Origin: Paenibacillus radicibacter
GTDB lineage: Bacteria; Bacillota; Bacilli; Paenibacillales; NBRC-103111
NCBI RefSeq assembly: GCF_024721995.1
Contig: NZ_JANQBC010000015.1
Coordinates: forward strand, 1 to 64,000
Direction of reading: 5' to 3'
DNA length: 64,000 bases
The notes below the pieces were generated by a model. The model was not told the DNA's origin. It made no database searches and worked only from the letters and a program-made list of their open reading frames with translations. A program made the position numbers and the translations under genes. Shown piece by piece: positions 1-7,690 of the stretch (position 1 is its first letter; every line of letters begins with the position of its first letter).

Positions 1-113
1 TGAAATGTTTTTTGTTCAATTCCAAATTGGGAAGCTAAACATTTATATCCTTCCGTTCCATTTAAATAACATTGAACAGCTACTATTTTTTCTTTAGCAG
101 TAAATTTCGCCAT
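1..113 (-). CDS. IS3-family transposase OrfA, N-terminal part only
   Basis: The minus-strand reading starts MAKFTAKEKIVAVQCYLNG and continues with SQFGIEQKTF to the window edge. This is the beginning of an IS3/IS150 OrfA helix-turn-helix protein that binds the element ends and is normally joined to OrfB by frameshifting. The ATG is at 113-111, with GGAGGT at 130-125 as ribosome site. The remainder lies outside the window. The family call rests on the N-terminus and the terminal repeat together. Confidence 0.75.
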   Translation of the reverse strand, partial: MAKFTAKEKIVAVQCYLNGTEGYKCLASQFGIEQKTF

Positions 114-120
114 AGAAAAA

Positions 121-164
121 CTGCACCTCCAGTTGTTAGATTGTGTCTAACAATTGGGGTGCAG
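121..164. promoter_or_regulatory. Imperfect hairpin covering the transposase ribosome-binding site
   Basis: CTGCACC...GTTAGA at 121-140 pairs imperfectly with TCTAAC...GGTGCAG at 145-164, giving a long stem with a short TTGTG loop. The orfA ribosome site (GGAGGT, minus strand) lies inside one arm. Transcripts entering from outside the element would fold and hide the site, a known way for insertion sequences to block transposase synthesis from read-through RNA. The pairing is visible; the function is inferred. Confidence 0.6.
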
Positions 165-200
165 TTCATTTTATAGTGTCCTTGACATGGGGGTCATTTT

Positions 201-1568
201 TTAACGACGATTTGGTTTAATGCTGTTATTACTATCTGTGTTTTTCCAAATTTCTGATTTAAGAAGCGGATACTTCATCGCTTGAATCTTCTTCGTTGTA
301 GATGCAGTTGGTGTTAATCCCCACTTTTTGAAAAAAGGAAGCAAATTTTGTTCTGCAACTCTTGAAGCCAAAAGCATGAAAGTCTGAACTTTTTCCTCAT
401 GGGTGGACGGAAGCTGGGATTTAGGCAAATAACGGTATGCTTCATGTAGCTCTGGATAGAATTGATCTCCATAAGCTAGATGTAGCTGCCATAGCATCGT
501 CAATTTTACGAATGGATCTTCAAGTGCATGATAATCAACTTTACTTTGGTTCAAATATTTAAATGCAAGATCATAGATGCCCTCTTCCTCTAAACGAGAC
601 TTTTGTCCAAGCGCCCTTTGAGCAGCCATGCTATAAATATTCACCATGACCTCACCCATGTCATCCCATTCCATCGGTTCCAGTTGATGCAAGTGACCAA
701 GCTCATGCCAAGGTCCCCAGCCTTCTGTCAGGAATGTGTTCACATCAATTAATTTATCGATAGAATCCGTATGTACACCTGCACCGTTGTACCAAGCATA
801 CATATAGGAATCATTATCAAAGACTTCTTTGAAATGATATCGATATTTGGGACTTTGATTCGGGGCCTTACTGTTTACTCCAAGACCCGATATTTTTTCT
901 TCCGCCTCCACAACACGATTATGTGCTTGCATCAATGCCGTTGGATCTTGCACATATTGTTTGGCTTTGCTCTTCTGCACAGTGATATGTACACGATCAG
1001 AGATTAGCTCCGCCCATGGGGATTCACTCTCATCCAGCATGCGCTGCCATTCTTCGTTCGTTGTCTTACCAAGAATGAAGAAAGGAATTTTCTCTCCACC
1101 TTGTACGTCTACTTGAGGTGCAACAGGCAAGATATCAAAGGTCTGAATATATACAATACCGCCTTTTGGACTTGATATGGTATTTGGACCAGGCTTCAAT
1201 GTTACGTATTCCGGTTTATATTTATAATGTGTAATGTAAGGATCAAAAATCGCTGCGCGAGGTGCTTTAGATGCATTTACTATCGTTAGGTTAATTGTCA
1301 CGGTTTCATTCGGCTTTACATAGATACCTGTTGTCTGATGATTGCTTCCATTAAACACTTTACGAAGCTTGCTAGCCTCTACATCCGGGTCACCAAATTG
1401 TTCGACCGTAAATAAACGGGAATAATCCGTCTGCGAAGTTTGTACACCTTTAACTGGTGCTGCCCAAGCGATTGAAACACTACCTGCAAAACCGCCTATT
1501 GCTGTAACCGTCAGTGATGTGACAAGACACATTTGAATAGCCTTTTTTCCCCATTTGTTATTCATCAA
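201..1568 (-). CDS. Secreted M60-family (enhancin-like) zinc metallopeptidase
   Basis: 455 residues. The N-terminus (MMNNKWGKKA, then a hydrophobic run ending near AWAAP at about residue 38) is a signal peptide, so the protein is exported. The catalytic motif HELGH is at residues 288-292, with Glu306 as a likely third zinc ligand (HExxH then E, the gluzincin pattern of M60/enhancin peptidases). The surrounding GWGPWHELGH is typical of M60 proteins that cleave glycoproteins such as mucins; the substrate here is unknown. The start has GGAAGGATGGG upstream; a second ATG follows immediately. The stop codon is 4 bp from the insertion-sequence end, so the C-terminus (IKPNRR) may have been altered by the insertion. 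The family is confident, the target is not. Confidence 0.85.
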   Translation of the reverse strand: MMNNKWGKKAIQMCLVTSLTVTAIGGFAGSVSIAWAAPVKGVQTSQTDYSRLFTVEQFGDPDVEASKLRKVFNGSNHQTTGIYVKPNETVTINLTIVNASKAPRAAIFDPYITHYKYKPEYVTLKPGPNTISSPKGGIVYIQTFDILPVAPQVDVQGGEKIPFFILGKTTNEEWQRMLDESESPWAELISDRVHITVQKSKAKQYVQDPTALMQAHNRVVEAEEKISGLGVNSKAPNQSPKYRYHFKEVFDNDSYMYAWYNGAGVHTDSIDKLIDVNTFLTEGWGPWHELGHLHQLEPMEWDDMGEVMVNIYSMAAQRALGQKSRLEEEGIYDLAFKYLNQSKVDYHALEDPFVKLTMLWQLHLAYGDQFYPELHEAYRYLPKSQLPSTHEEKVQTFMLLASRVAEQNLLPFFKKWGLTPTASTTKKIQAMKYPLLKSEIWKNTDSNNSIKPNRR

Positions 1569-2125
1569 ATCCCATCCTTCCAGTCCTCTTGTTGTTCTCC
1601 CCTTGAGGAGTCAGCCTTTATTATGGGGGACATCTTAAGCCGTTTATATAGGGCGCAAGAGTGAAAAATTTCAGGTCTTGCAAGATTTGACGATAAGTGA
1701 AAGGTGGATCAAAAGTACCTATTAAAGCAAACCTACTAATTTTTCAATCAAGCAGCAGGCTTATTTCAATTTCCGCTCAAAAGCAGTGTAGAAGAGGGTT
1801 TTTATTTATAGGACCCTCTTTTTTTATGCAGGATTTCAATTTCTGATGTCGAAAAGAAAGACACGTGAAAAACGACTTATAACCAAAAGGAACTTATCGA
1901 CCAAAAAGACCAAAAAGGGGGGATTGTTGGCAGGAGAAGACAGGTTGAAGCTCGAATAATGTGAGTATTGGGCTTATTTGTTCTGCGGTGTACATATTTA
2001 TAATGTAGAAAGACATGCGATTATGTCCACTTAATCGCATCTGGGTCAAGTAACTGGACAGTTGTACGGAAGTTCGCATTTGTGCAAGGATTGATGTATA
2101 CTTATCTGATAAGCATCTAATACGG
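1569..2125. other. Intergenic region between divergent genes, with one isolated terminator-like hairpin
   Basis: This 557 bp holds the upstream regions of the M60 gene (minus) and of the next gene (plus). I see no convincing coding sequence. The one clear signal is an orphan terminator-like hairpin at about 1793-1826 (listed separately). It may end an unannotated short transcript or be a relic. Confidence 0.5.
1793..1826 (+). terminator. Orphan intrinsic terminator
   Basis: AGAGGGT pairs with ACCCTCT across an AT-rich loop, followed by a run of T on the plus strand. No plus-strand gene lies upstream within the window, so what it terminates is unclear. Confidence 0.6.
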
Positions 2126-2764
2126 ATGAATTGGAAAATCTTATCATATAACAGAGTATTTCCGCGCAAAAATGCAATTGGTTGCATACATGTAAACGAA
2201 CCGAAACTACCATGGAATTGGATGGGTGATATGCGAAATAACTTTGAACAACTCAATGAACCGTTGCTGACACTCGTGTATACGTTGATTACGGGCTATA
2301 AAGGTCAAGTAAACTTGCCTAAATCGAAAATCATGGAATTCATCGAGCACTTCAAGCAAGGTAAAAATTATGTAACAACCAGTTATGATGAAACTTATGG
2401 ACTAAACCCTAGTCATGTCGTGGATTTTCGTGTTGTAGGCTTGTACCAAAAAGAAGTGGGACTGCTTTATATGACCGAAGAAGAGAAAGCGAAGCAACGT
2501 CCGAAACTTGTTCAAACGGAAGAAACCGAAGGTGATGATAAATTACTTGCGGCAGCTTACAACAACAAGTCTGCTTTTTATAAGATTGATTGTAAATGTG
2601 GAGCGATTTATACCGTTCAACTGTCTGCTTTTACGAATACAGGTAAATGCAACAAATGTAAAGAAGTGTTATTTGTGGATCGTGCAAGAGGCAAGATCGA
2701 CACGTATAAAGGGCAAGGCTGGATCATGACGAACAAATATCCTGTTGATCCACAGGCGAAGTAA
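2126..2764 (+). CDS. Hypothetical protein with a C-terminal four-cysteine zinc-ribbon-like segment
   Basis: I do not recognise this gene. The reading frame gives 212 residues from the ATG at 2126, but that ATG has no clear ribosome site. Internal ATGs near 2222 or 2231 (GDMRNNFEQLNEP) may be the real start. The C-terminal third contains CKC (DCKCGAIY) and CNKC (GKCNKCKE), spaced like a small metal-binding ribbon. There is no signal peptide or membrane segment. It is flanked by a terminator shared with the convergent downstream gene and appears monocistronic. The coding call is supported by the intact frame and the terminator; the function is unknown. Confidence 0.65.
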   Translation: MNWKILSYNRVFPRKNAIGCIHVNEPKLPWNWMGDMRNNFEQLNEPLLTLVYTLITGYKGQVNLPKSKIMEFIEHFKQGKNYVTTSYDETYGLNPSHVVDFRVVGLYQKEVGLLYMTEEEKAKQRPKLVQTEETEGDDKLLAAAYNNKSAFYKIDCKCGAIYTVQLSAFTNTGKCNKCKEVLFVDRARGKIDTYKGQGWIMTNKYPVDPQAK

Positions 2765-2777
2765 AGCTGTGAAGAAG

Positions 2778-2809
2778 AAAAAGCCTTGAAACATTTCAAG
2801 GCTTTTTTT
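2778..2809. terminator. Bidirectional terminator between convergent genes
   Basis: AAAAAGCCTTGAA and TTCAAGGCTTTTTTT form a perfect stem with A and T runs on both sides, so it can end both the plus-strand gene to the left and the minus-strand gene to the right. Confidence 0.9.
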
Positions 2810-2820
2810 GCTAGAAATAT

Positions 2821-4212
2821 TTATTTGTATTCACCAAGTAAATAGCGGTAGAAGGGTTCATCTACCCAGAATGTGTAGGCGTCAACTTTTGCGGTAGGTG
2901 CAAGTTTTTGAAGTCCGGCAGTTACTTTTGCAGCTTGGTTCTCAAGGGAGAATGACTGCGCATAGTAATGTCCTTTAGAAATCTTGTTGTTGCTAATCAC
3001 TTGATAGTCCTGTTGTTTCGTTAGGGAGTGATAAAGCGGCTGCCACCAAGAAGCGGCGATTAGTCCAGGCTGATTGTCTTCATTCTTTTTGGCATAAGCA
3101 TAAATGATGTTCTGGAACTTATCTTTTTGCTCGATAGAGTCGAATTCAAAGGCAATATCGTACTCCTTCGCGTAAGCGATGTAGTTGCCGTTCTCAATCT
3201 GCACGACTTGATAATCATCGGACTGAACCGGCTCGCCCCACTCTTTGAGATAAATAAAAGCAGATGTCTTCGGTTCTAATTGTACCTTCGCATTGATATT
3301 CTCACTACGCAAGAGTCCCACTAATTGAATCGCATGCGTGATGTCAGAATGACCATAAGTTAAAGAAAGCTTCGGATTAAAGTTCGCATTAAAGCGTGCA
3401 TCCTTGAGATTATAGCCTGTGACTAGGTTTTGTTTAAGAGCAGTATCGAAGATAGTCCGAAGCTCAGGCGCTGTAATCAGATCTTCTGTCTGGTAAGCTT
3501 CACGTATGTTCTGGAAAATATCACGATCGATTACATGACCGATGCTATGCTTGTATGTACCGTTAAAAGTTAGAATTTGACCAAGCAATAGATTCGTAAA
3601 ATCGCTTGAAGCAGGAGCTTCGGGTTTGAATGAATCGTAAGATTCAGCTGGGATTAGTCCTGTATCTACAGCGGCAGCAAGTTCTTGTGCAGCTTGCTTC
3701 GTTAGTAGATTCGTCTGACCGTAGTCAATGTGAAGTTTCTTGAGTACAGCGCGCACTTTCGTTTCCGGATATGTATAGGCAAGTTCTTTGAGGCTGGAAG
3801 CTTTCAGTGCGATGAATACCGCATCCAGCTGCGTTAATGGCTGTGCGCCCTCCACTGTTGTGCGAGTTAAGATTCCGTGTTGATATAGTGCAACCGCCGC
3901 TTTATAATAGGGGCTGTCAGAGGTAATGTCGGTGAAAGGGTTGGCTCCATCCTTAAGTTCCAATTGTAGAATACGGCTTACTGCACTTACGAAATCCCCT
4001 CTTGTTGCTGCATCAGAGAGCGTAAGTCCATATTGATCTTGTACATATTGTTTATATTCGTCAGCAAGCGTATGCCCTGCAGATACGGATTGTCCAGTTG
4101 TTGTAACAGCAGCATGAGCAGGTAAGGTATAAACAGATGCTGCGGATAAGATAAGACTGGATAGAACGAGCGTCTTAATTGGCTTGGATAAGTTTCGTTG
4201 GAACAATTTCAT
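2821..4212 (-). CDS. Exported protein with an N-terminal SLH-like region
   Basis: 463 residues with a signal peptide (MKLFQRNLSKPIKT, hydrophobic stretch, cleavage near AHAA). Residues about 60-115 (TRGDFVSAVSRIL, FTDI, PYYKAAVALYQHGIL) look like an S-layer homology module, which usually anchors proteins to secondary cell-wall polymer; a second, weaker module may follow. The C-terminal half has no recognised catalytic motif. The start is fixed by GGAGGTGCC 8 bases before the ATG. It is transcribed divergently from the YlbL-like protease gene and ends at a shared terminator. A cell-surface role is likely; a specific activity cannot be assigned. Confidence 0.75.
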   Translation of the reverse strand: MKLFQRNLSKPIKTLVLSSLILSAASVYTLPAHAAVTTTGQSVSAGHTLADEYKQYVQDQYGLTLSDAATRGDFVSAVSRILQLELKDGANPFTDITSDSPYYKAAVALYQHGILTRTTVEGAQPLTQLDAVFIALKASSLKELAYTYPETKVRAVLKKLHIDYGQTNLLTKQAAQELAAAVDTGLIPAESYDSFKPEAPASSDFTNLLLGQILTFNGTYKHSIGHVIDRDIFQNIREAYQTEDLITAPELRTIFDTALKQNLVTGYNLKDARFNANFNPKLSLTYGHSDITHAIQLVGLLRSENINAKVQLEPKTSAFIYLKEWGEPVQSDDYQVVQIENGNYIAYAKEYDIAFEFDSIEQKDKFQNIIYAYAKKNEDNQPGLIAASWWQPLYHSLTKQQDYQVISNNKISKGHYYAQSFSLENQAAKVTAGLQKLAPTAKVDAYTFWVDEPFYRYLLGEYK

Positions 4213-4374
4213 GAGTAAGGCACCTCCGTAATTTTGTAAATTCTGTTAATTCTGATAAGAATACTAGGGATAATGATTAACAAGGATATTATCATCGCGA
4301 TCTAAGAGTGTCAATTTATTTTTTTGAATTTTGAAAAAAACGAGTGTTCGGTTGATAAAAAAGGAGGCGCCCTT

Positions 4375-5421
4375 ATGTTTGCGCAATTATTACGCAGGAA
4401 AAAGTTAGTTTATTCCTTTATTGTGGCGCTCGTCCTTATTGTTGGCGTGCAATTCATTTATTTGCCCTATCAGATTCGGACAGTTAATCCTGCGGAGTCG
4501 ATTAGTGAACGAGTGGCAGTTGCAGGCAGTGAACATGTAGAGAAAGGTGATTTCTTATTCACTTCGATCTTGTCCATTACGAAGCCGAATCCCGTTATGT
4601 ATTTGTACTATAAGCTGCAAAAATACGCCGAATTTGAACCCATTGAGAAAGTGATGGCGAACATCACGAACCTTACGGCTTATAATCAATTGATGGAATG
4701 GATGCGAGATGATTCGGAGCAGAATGCGATTATTGCTGCTTACCGTTATTTGCAAAAACCGATCTTAATTGAACCAGAAGGCGTCATTGTGCAGTCTATT
4801 CCGAAGGAATCGAAAAGCTATGGGAAGCTGCAAGAAGGCGATATTATTATTGGACTCGAAGGGGAAAATATTCGATCTGCCGATGACTTGCGCCGTATTA
4901 TCGCTGGGAAGAAGGATGGCGATGTGTGCAAGATGAAGATTACTCGCGGGAGGGAGCAGTTAGAGCTAGAACTGCCTCTTATGAGTTATCCATCGGGGGA
5001 TCAGACGAATAAGGTTGGGTTTTATTTTTACTTCGATGATGTGAAGAAATCGACCCCAACGGAAGAGATTAAGTTTAATCTCGATGACATTGGCGGACCA
5101 TCAGCTGGTTTAATGTTATCACTGGATATTGTGTCGAAAATTGAACGTAAAGATTACACAAGAGGGTATAAGGTTGCGGGAACAGGCACGATGGATGAAG
5201 AAGGCAATGTGGGTCAGATCGGAGGCATAAAGCTCAAGATTGTCGGTGCTAGTCAAGAAGGTGCAGAGTACTTCTTCGTGCCGAAAGACGTAAATCCATC
5301 CAACTCCAATGAAAAAGATGCCAAAGCAATGGTTGCTGAGATTGGTTCGAATATGAAGCTTGTACCTGTTGCTACGCTTAAGGAAGCGACGGAATTTCTG
5401 CTTAAGCTACCGGAGAAGTAA
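4375..5421 (+). CDS. ylbL: YlbL/SepM-type membrane-anchored PDZ and Lon-like serine protease
   Basis: 348 residues from the ATG at 4375, which follows AAGGAGG; the frame stays open upstream to a TTG with no ribosome site. One N-terminal transmembrane helix (about residues 10-28) anchors it outside the cell. A PDZ domain (VIVQSIPKES...LQEGDIIIGLEGENIRSADDL) occupies roughly residues 130-210. The S16 Lon-like domain follows, with catalytic Ser in DIGGPSAGLMLSL and Lys in GGIKLKIVGA. This is the YlbL/SepM architecture, associated with regulated cleavage of extracellular or membrane proteins. It stands alone between divergent and convergent neighbours. Confidence 0.9.
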   Translation: MFAQLLRRKKLVYSFIVALVLIVGVQFIYLPYQIRTVNPAESISERVAVAGSEHVEKGDFLFTSILSITKPNPVMYLYYKLQKYAEFEPIEKVMANITNLTAYNQLMEWMRDDSEQNAIIAAYRYLQKPILIEPEGVIVQSIPKESKSYGKLQEGDIIIGLEGENIRSADDLRRIIAGKKDGDVCKMKITRGREQLELELPLMSYPSGDQTNKVGFYFYFDDVKKSTPTEEIKFNLDDIGGPSAGLMLSLDIVSKIERKDYTRGYKVAGTGTMDEEGNVGQIGGIKLKIVGASQEGAEYFFVPKDVNPSNSNEKDAKAMVAEIGSNMKLVPVATLKEATEFLLKLPEK

Positions 5422-5435
5422 TAGTTGAACATAAG

Positions 5436-5484
5436 AAAAACTCCACATCATCCTCAGGTTAGAGGGAGGTGTGGAGTTTGTTTG
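5436..5484. terminator. Terminator between convergent ylbL and pdxK
   Basis: AAACTCCACA pairs with TGTGGAGTTT, with A-rich and T-rich flanks, serving both convergent genes. Confidence 0.8.
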
Positions 5485-5493
5485 TTTATTAGA

Positions 5494-6300
5494 CTAATTT
5501 TCACATACACGTTGTGCGCTGTGGCGAGTTGGGCCAACGTATTGGTTAAGAGCAAAGGAATGACGAATTGCTGCTGTTACGAATGCTTTCGCTTCTTTCA
5601 CAGCTTCGACTACGGAAAGTCCTTTAGCAAGGTTGGCTGTAATCGCAGCGGAGTAAGTGCAACCTGCACCGTGAGTGAAGCTCGTGTCTACACGCTTTTC
5701 GATCAACAATTCGAATGTTTCCCCATCGAATAACACGTCAACTGCACGGTCATCATTCGGTAATTTGCCGCCTTTGACTAGAACGTATTTCGCCCCTTTA
5801 GCATGAATAAGTTTCGCTGCTTCTTTCATATCTTCAACGTTTTGAATCGGTCCGTGACCGCTTAGCTGCCAAGCTTCGAAGAGGTTAGGTGTTACAACCG
5901 TTGCACGAGGTACAAGCAGGTCACGTAAGCTTTCATTGGTCTCCGGGTGAAGAGCTTCGTCTTGACCTTTACATACCATAACCGGATCGATCACGACATT
6001 CGTAAGCTCATGTTTATCAATATATTCAGCAACTAACTCAATCATTTCAGTTGAGCCGAGCATACCTGTCTTAAGTGCGTCAACACCGATCCCTTGAACG
6101 ACAGTATCGAGTTGTGCTTTTGTTGTGCTTGCAGCAATCGGGAACACATTGTGGAACCAGCCGTTATTCGGGTCTTGCGCGACGATGATCGTAAGTGCCG
6201 TCATCCCGAAAACATCATGCTCTTGAAAAGTTTTAAGATCTGCTTGAATCCCTGCACCACCGCTCGTATCTGAGCCTGCAATTGTTAACGCTTTATACAT
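5494..6300 (-). CDS. pdxK: Pyridoxine/pyridoxal kinase of the ThiD-like type
   Basis: Phosphorylates pyridoxine, pyridoxal or pyridoxamine (vitamin B6 salvage) in the cytoplasm, a ribokinase-superfamily enzyme. About 268 residues starting MYKALTIAGSDTSGGAGIQ, the conserved N-terminal signature. It carries KTGMLG, VIDPVMVCKG and the anion-hole/catalytic THGAGCTYSAAI near the C-terminus. These closely match the Bacillus PdxK branch rather than the hydroxymethylpyrimidine kinase ThiD; that choice is from remembered sequence similarity. The start at 6300 has GGAGG eight bases upstream; a longer frame to 6327 lacks one. Divergent from namZ. Confidence 0.88.
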   Translation of the reverse strand: MYKALTIAGSDTSGGAGIQADLKTFQEHDVFGMTALTIIVAQDPNNGWFHNVFPIAASTTKAQLDTVVQGIGVDALKTGMLGSTEMIELVAEYIDKHELTNVVIDPVMVCKGQDEALHPETNESLRDLLVPRATVVTPNLFEAWQLSGHGPIQNVEDMKEAAKLIHAKGAKYVLVKGGKLPNDDRAVDVLFDGETFELLIEKRVDTSFTHGAGCTYSAAITANLAKGLSVVEAVKEAKAFVTAAIRHSFALNQYVGPTRHSAQRVCEN

Positions 6301-6411
6301 ATTCGTTCCTCCAATATCGATGATCAATTTCTGATACCGATTATACAGAAAGTTGAGGACAGGGACAAAGTTATTTTTGTATAAAATAAAATTTCAAAAT
6401 AGATATAATAA

Positions 6412-6440
6412 TTGAAATAATATTTTAATGCAGGTACAAT
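6412..6440 (+). promoter_or_regulatory. Sigma-A promoter of the namZ operon
   Basis: TTGAAA (6412-6417), 17 bp, TACAAT (6435-6440). The inverted repeat ATTTCAA (6391-6397) / TTGAAAT (6412-6418) overlaps the -35 and could be an operator, possibly for MurR; that part is inference. Confidence 0.65.
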
Positions 6441-6451
6441 AAGAATAGATC

Positions 6452-6465
6452 TGTAAGCGATAACA
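6452..6465 (+). promoter_or_regulatory. CcpA cre box upstream of namZ
   Basis: TGTAAGCGATAACA matches the cre consensus (TGNAANCGNWNNCW). It lies just after the predicted transcription start, a repressing position, suggesting that glucose shuts off muropeptide recycling. Confidence 0.75.
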
Positions 6466-6502
6466 GCAAGCATATTCTGAAATCACAACAGGGGGGAAGA
6501 GC

Positions 6503-7690
6503 ATGGCTCAGGTGTTAACAGGTGCGGATCAATTAGCAAGTCTAGAAGACCAATATTTAGCAGGTAAAAGAGTGGGATTACTCACGAATCCAACGGGTAT
6601 TACGAAGCACTTTCAATCGACTGTATCGATATGTGCGAACTTACAAACAGCGAAGCTGACAGCGCTTTTTGCATGTGAACATGGTATTCGTGGAGAGCGA
6701 CAAGCAGGGGTACTGTTCGAGGATGAGTTCGATACAGACCTTGGGGTACCTGTATTTAGTTTATATGGTGAGCATAAGAAACCGACGGCAGCGATGATGG
6801 ATGCCATTGATGTGCTTATTTTTGATATACAAGATTTAGGAATTCGATTCTATACGTATTTATCGACGTTGATCTATGCAATGGAAGCTTGTGCAAAGTA
6901 TGGCAAGCAACTTGTTGTTCTGGATCGCCCAAACCCGCTTGGGGGAGTGAAATCTGAGGGAGGACTGCTTGAAGCAGGGTTTGAATCGATAGTAGGTGCT
7001 TGGCAAATTCCGATCCGCTCAGGGCTTACGATTGGCGAGATGGCGCAGTATATCAACGCGCAAATGTCGCCAAGTTGTGAGATGCAGGTTGTACCACTGA
7101 AGAACTGGACGAGAGAGATGGAGTATACGGCAACTGAACTACCGTGGATGCTGCCATCACCAAATATGCCAACGATGGATACGGTTCGTGTGTATGCAGC
7201 GACTTGCTATTTCGAAGGAACGAATGTGTCGGAGGGCAGAGGAACGACGAAGCCGTTCGAAATTATCGGCGCGCCTTGGATGAAGGCGGAAGAGATTGCG
7301 AAGAAGATGAATTCGCTAGGGCTTTCAGGGGTTCATTTTCATGCGATCTACTTTACACCGACTTTCTCGAAGCATCAAGGGGAGTTGTGTCATGGGGTTC
7401 GATTATTCGTTACGGATCCGGCGACGTTTAAGGCTGTGGACACAGGGCTGCAACTGCTTCATGAGGTCATGATTATGCACGAAGAACAGTTCGAGTGGCT
7501 AACACCATTTTCCAAAGAGAGCAAGCCGTTTATTGATTTACTGACAGGCAGTGAGCGCGTACGAACAAGCATTCATACGAAGGAGGGCTTGTTGGGAGTT
7601 ATTGCAAGTTGGAATGAGCAGATGGAGGAGTGGGAGAAGGCACGTAAGCCATACTTACTCTATGGGAGGGATGAAGATGGACGTAAGTAA
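6503..7690 (+). CDS. namZ: Exo-beta-N-acetylmuramidase NamZ (DUF1343)
   Basis: 395 residues of the DUF1343 family, whose B. subtilis member releases terminal MurNAc from peptidoglycan fragments. Family hallmarks are visible: KRVGLLTNPTGI, ACEHGIRGE, VLIFDIQDLGIRFYTY, VLDRPNPLGG, LPSPNMP and SEGRGTTKPFE. There is no signal peptide, so the enzyme appears cytoplasmic, unlike many exported homologues. It starts at the ATG after GGGGGGAAGAGC and overlaps nagZ by 14 bp. With nagZ and anmK it forms an operon that would split imported or recycled muropeptides into MurNAc and GlcNAc. Regulation is by the promoter and cre box just upstream. Confidence 0.9.
   Translation: MAQVLTGADQLASLEDQYLAGKRVGLLTNPTGITKHFQSTVSICANLQTAKLTALFACEHGIRGERQAGVLFEDEFDTDLGVPVFSLYGEHKKPTAAMMDAIDVLIFDIQDLGIRFYTYLSTLIYAMEACAKYGKQLVVLDRPNPLGGVKSEGGLLEAGFESIVGAWQIPIRSGLTIGEMAQYINAQMSPSCEMQVVPLKNWTREMEYTATELPWMLPSPNMPTMDTVRVYAATCYFEGTNVSEGRGTTKPFEIIGAPWMKAEEIAKKMNSLGLSGVHFHAIYFTPTFSKHQGELCHGVRLFVTDPATFKAVDTGLQLLHEVMIMHEEQFEWLTPFSKESKPFIDLLTGSERVRTSIHTKEGLLGVIASWNEQMEEWEKARKPYLLYGRDEDGRK

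Larger units (their letters stand above)
1..196 (-). mobile_element. End of an IS3-family (IS150-like) insertion sequence, cut by the window edge
   Basis: Read on the minus strand, the element starts with TGACCCCCATGTCAAGGACA at 196-177, a terminal sequence of the type seen in IS150-group IS3 elements, followed by the start of a small transposase OrfA. Only this terminus is visible; the rest lies left of the window. The end sits 4 bp from the stop codon of the M60 peptidase gene. The short T run at 197-200 could hold the target duplication, but this cannot be tested without the other end. Confidence 0.75.

Noticed and set aside
771-1007. Plus-strand reading frame opposite the M60 peptidase gene
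   Set aside because: It lies entirely within the peptidase gene, has no ribosome site and no recognisable protein character.
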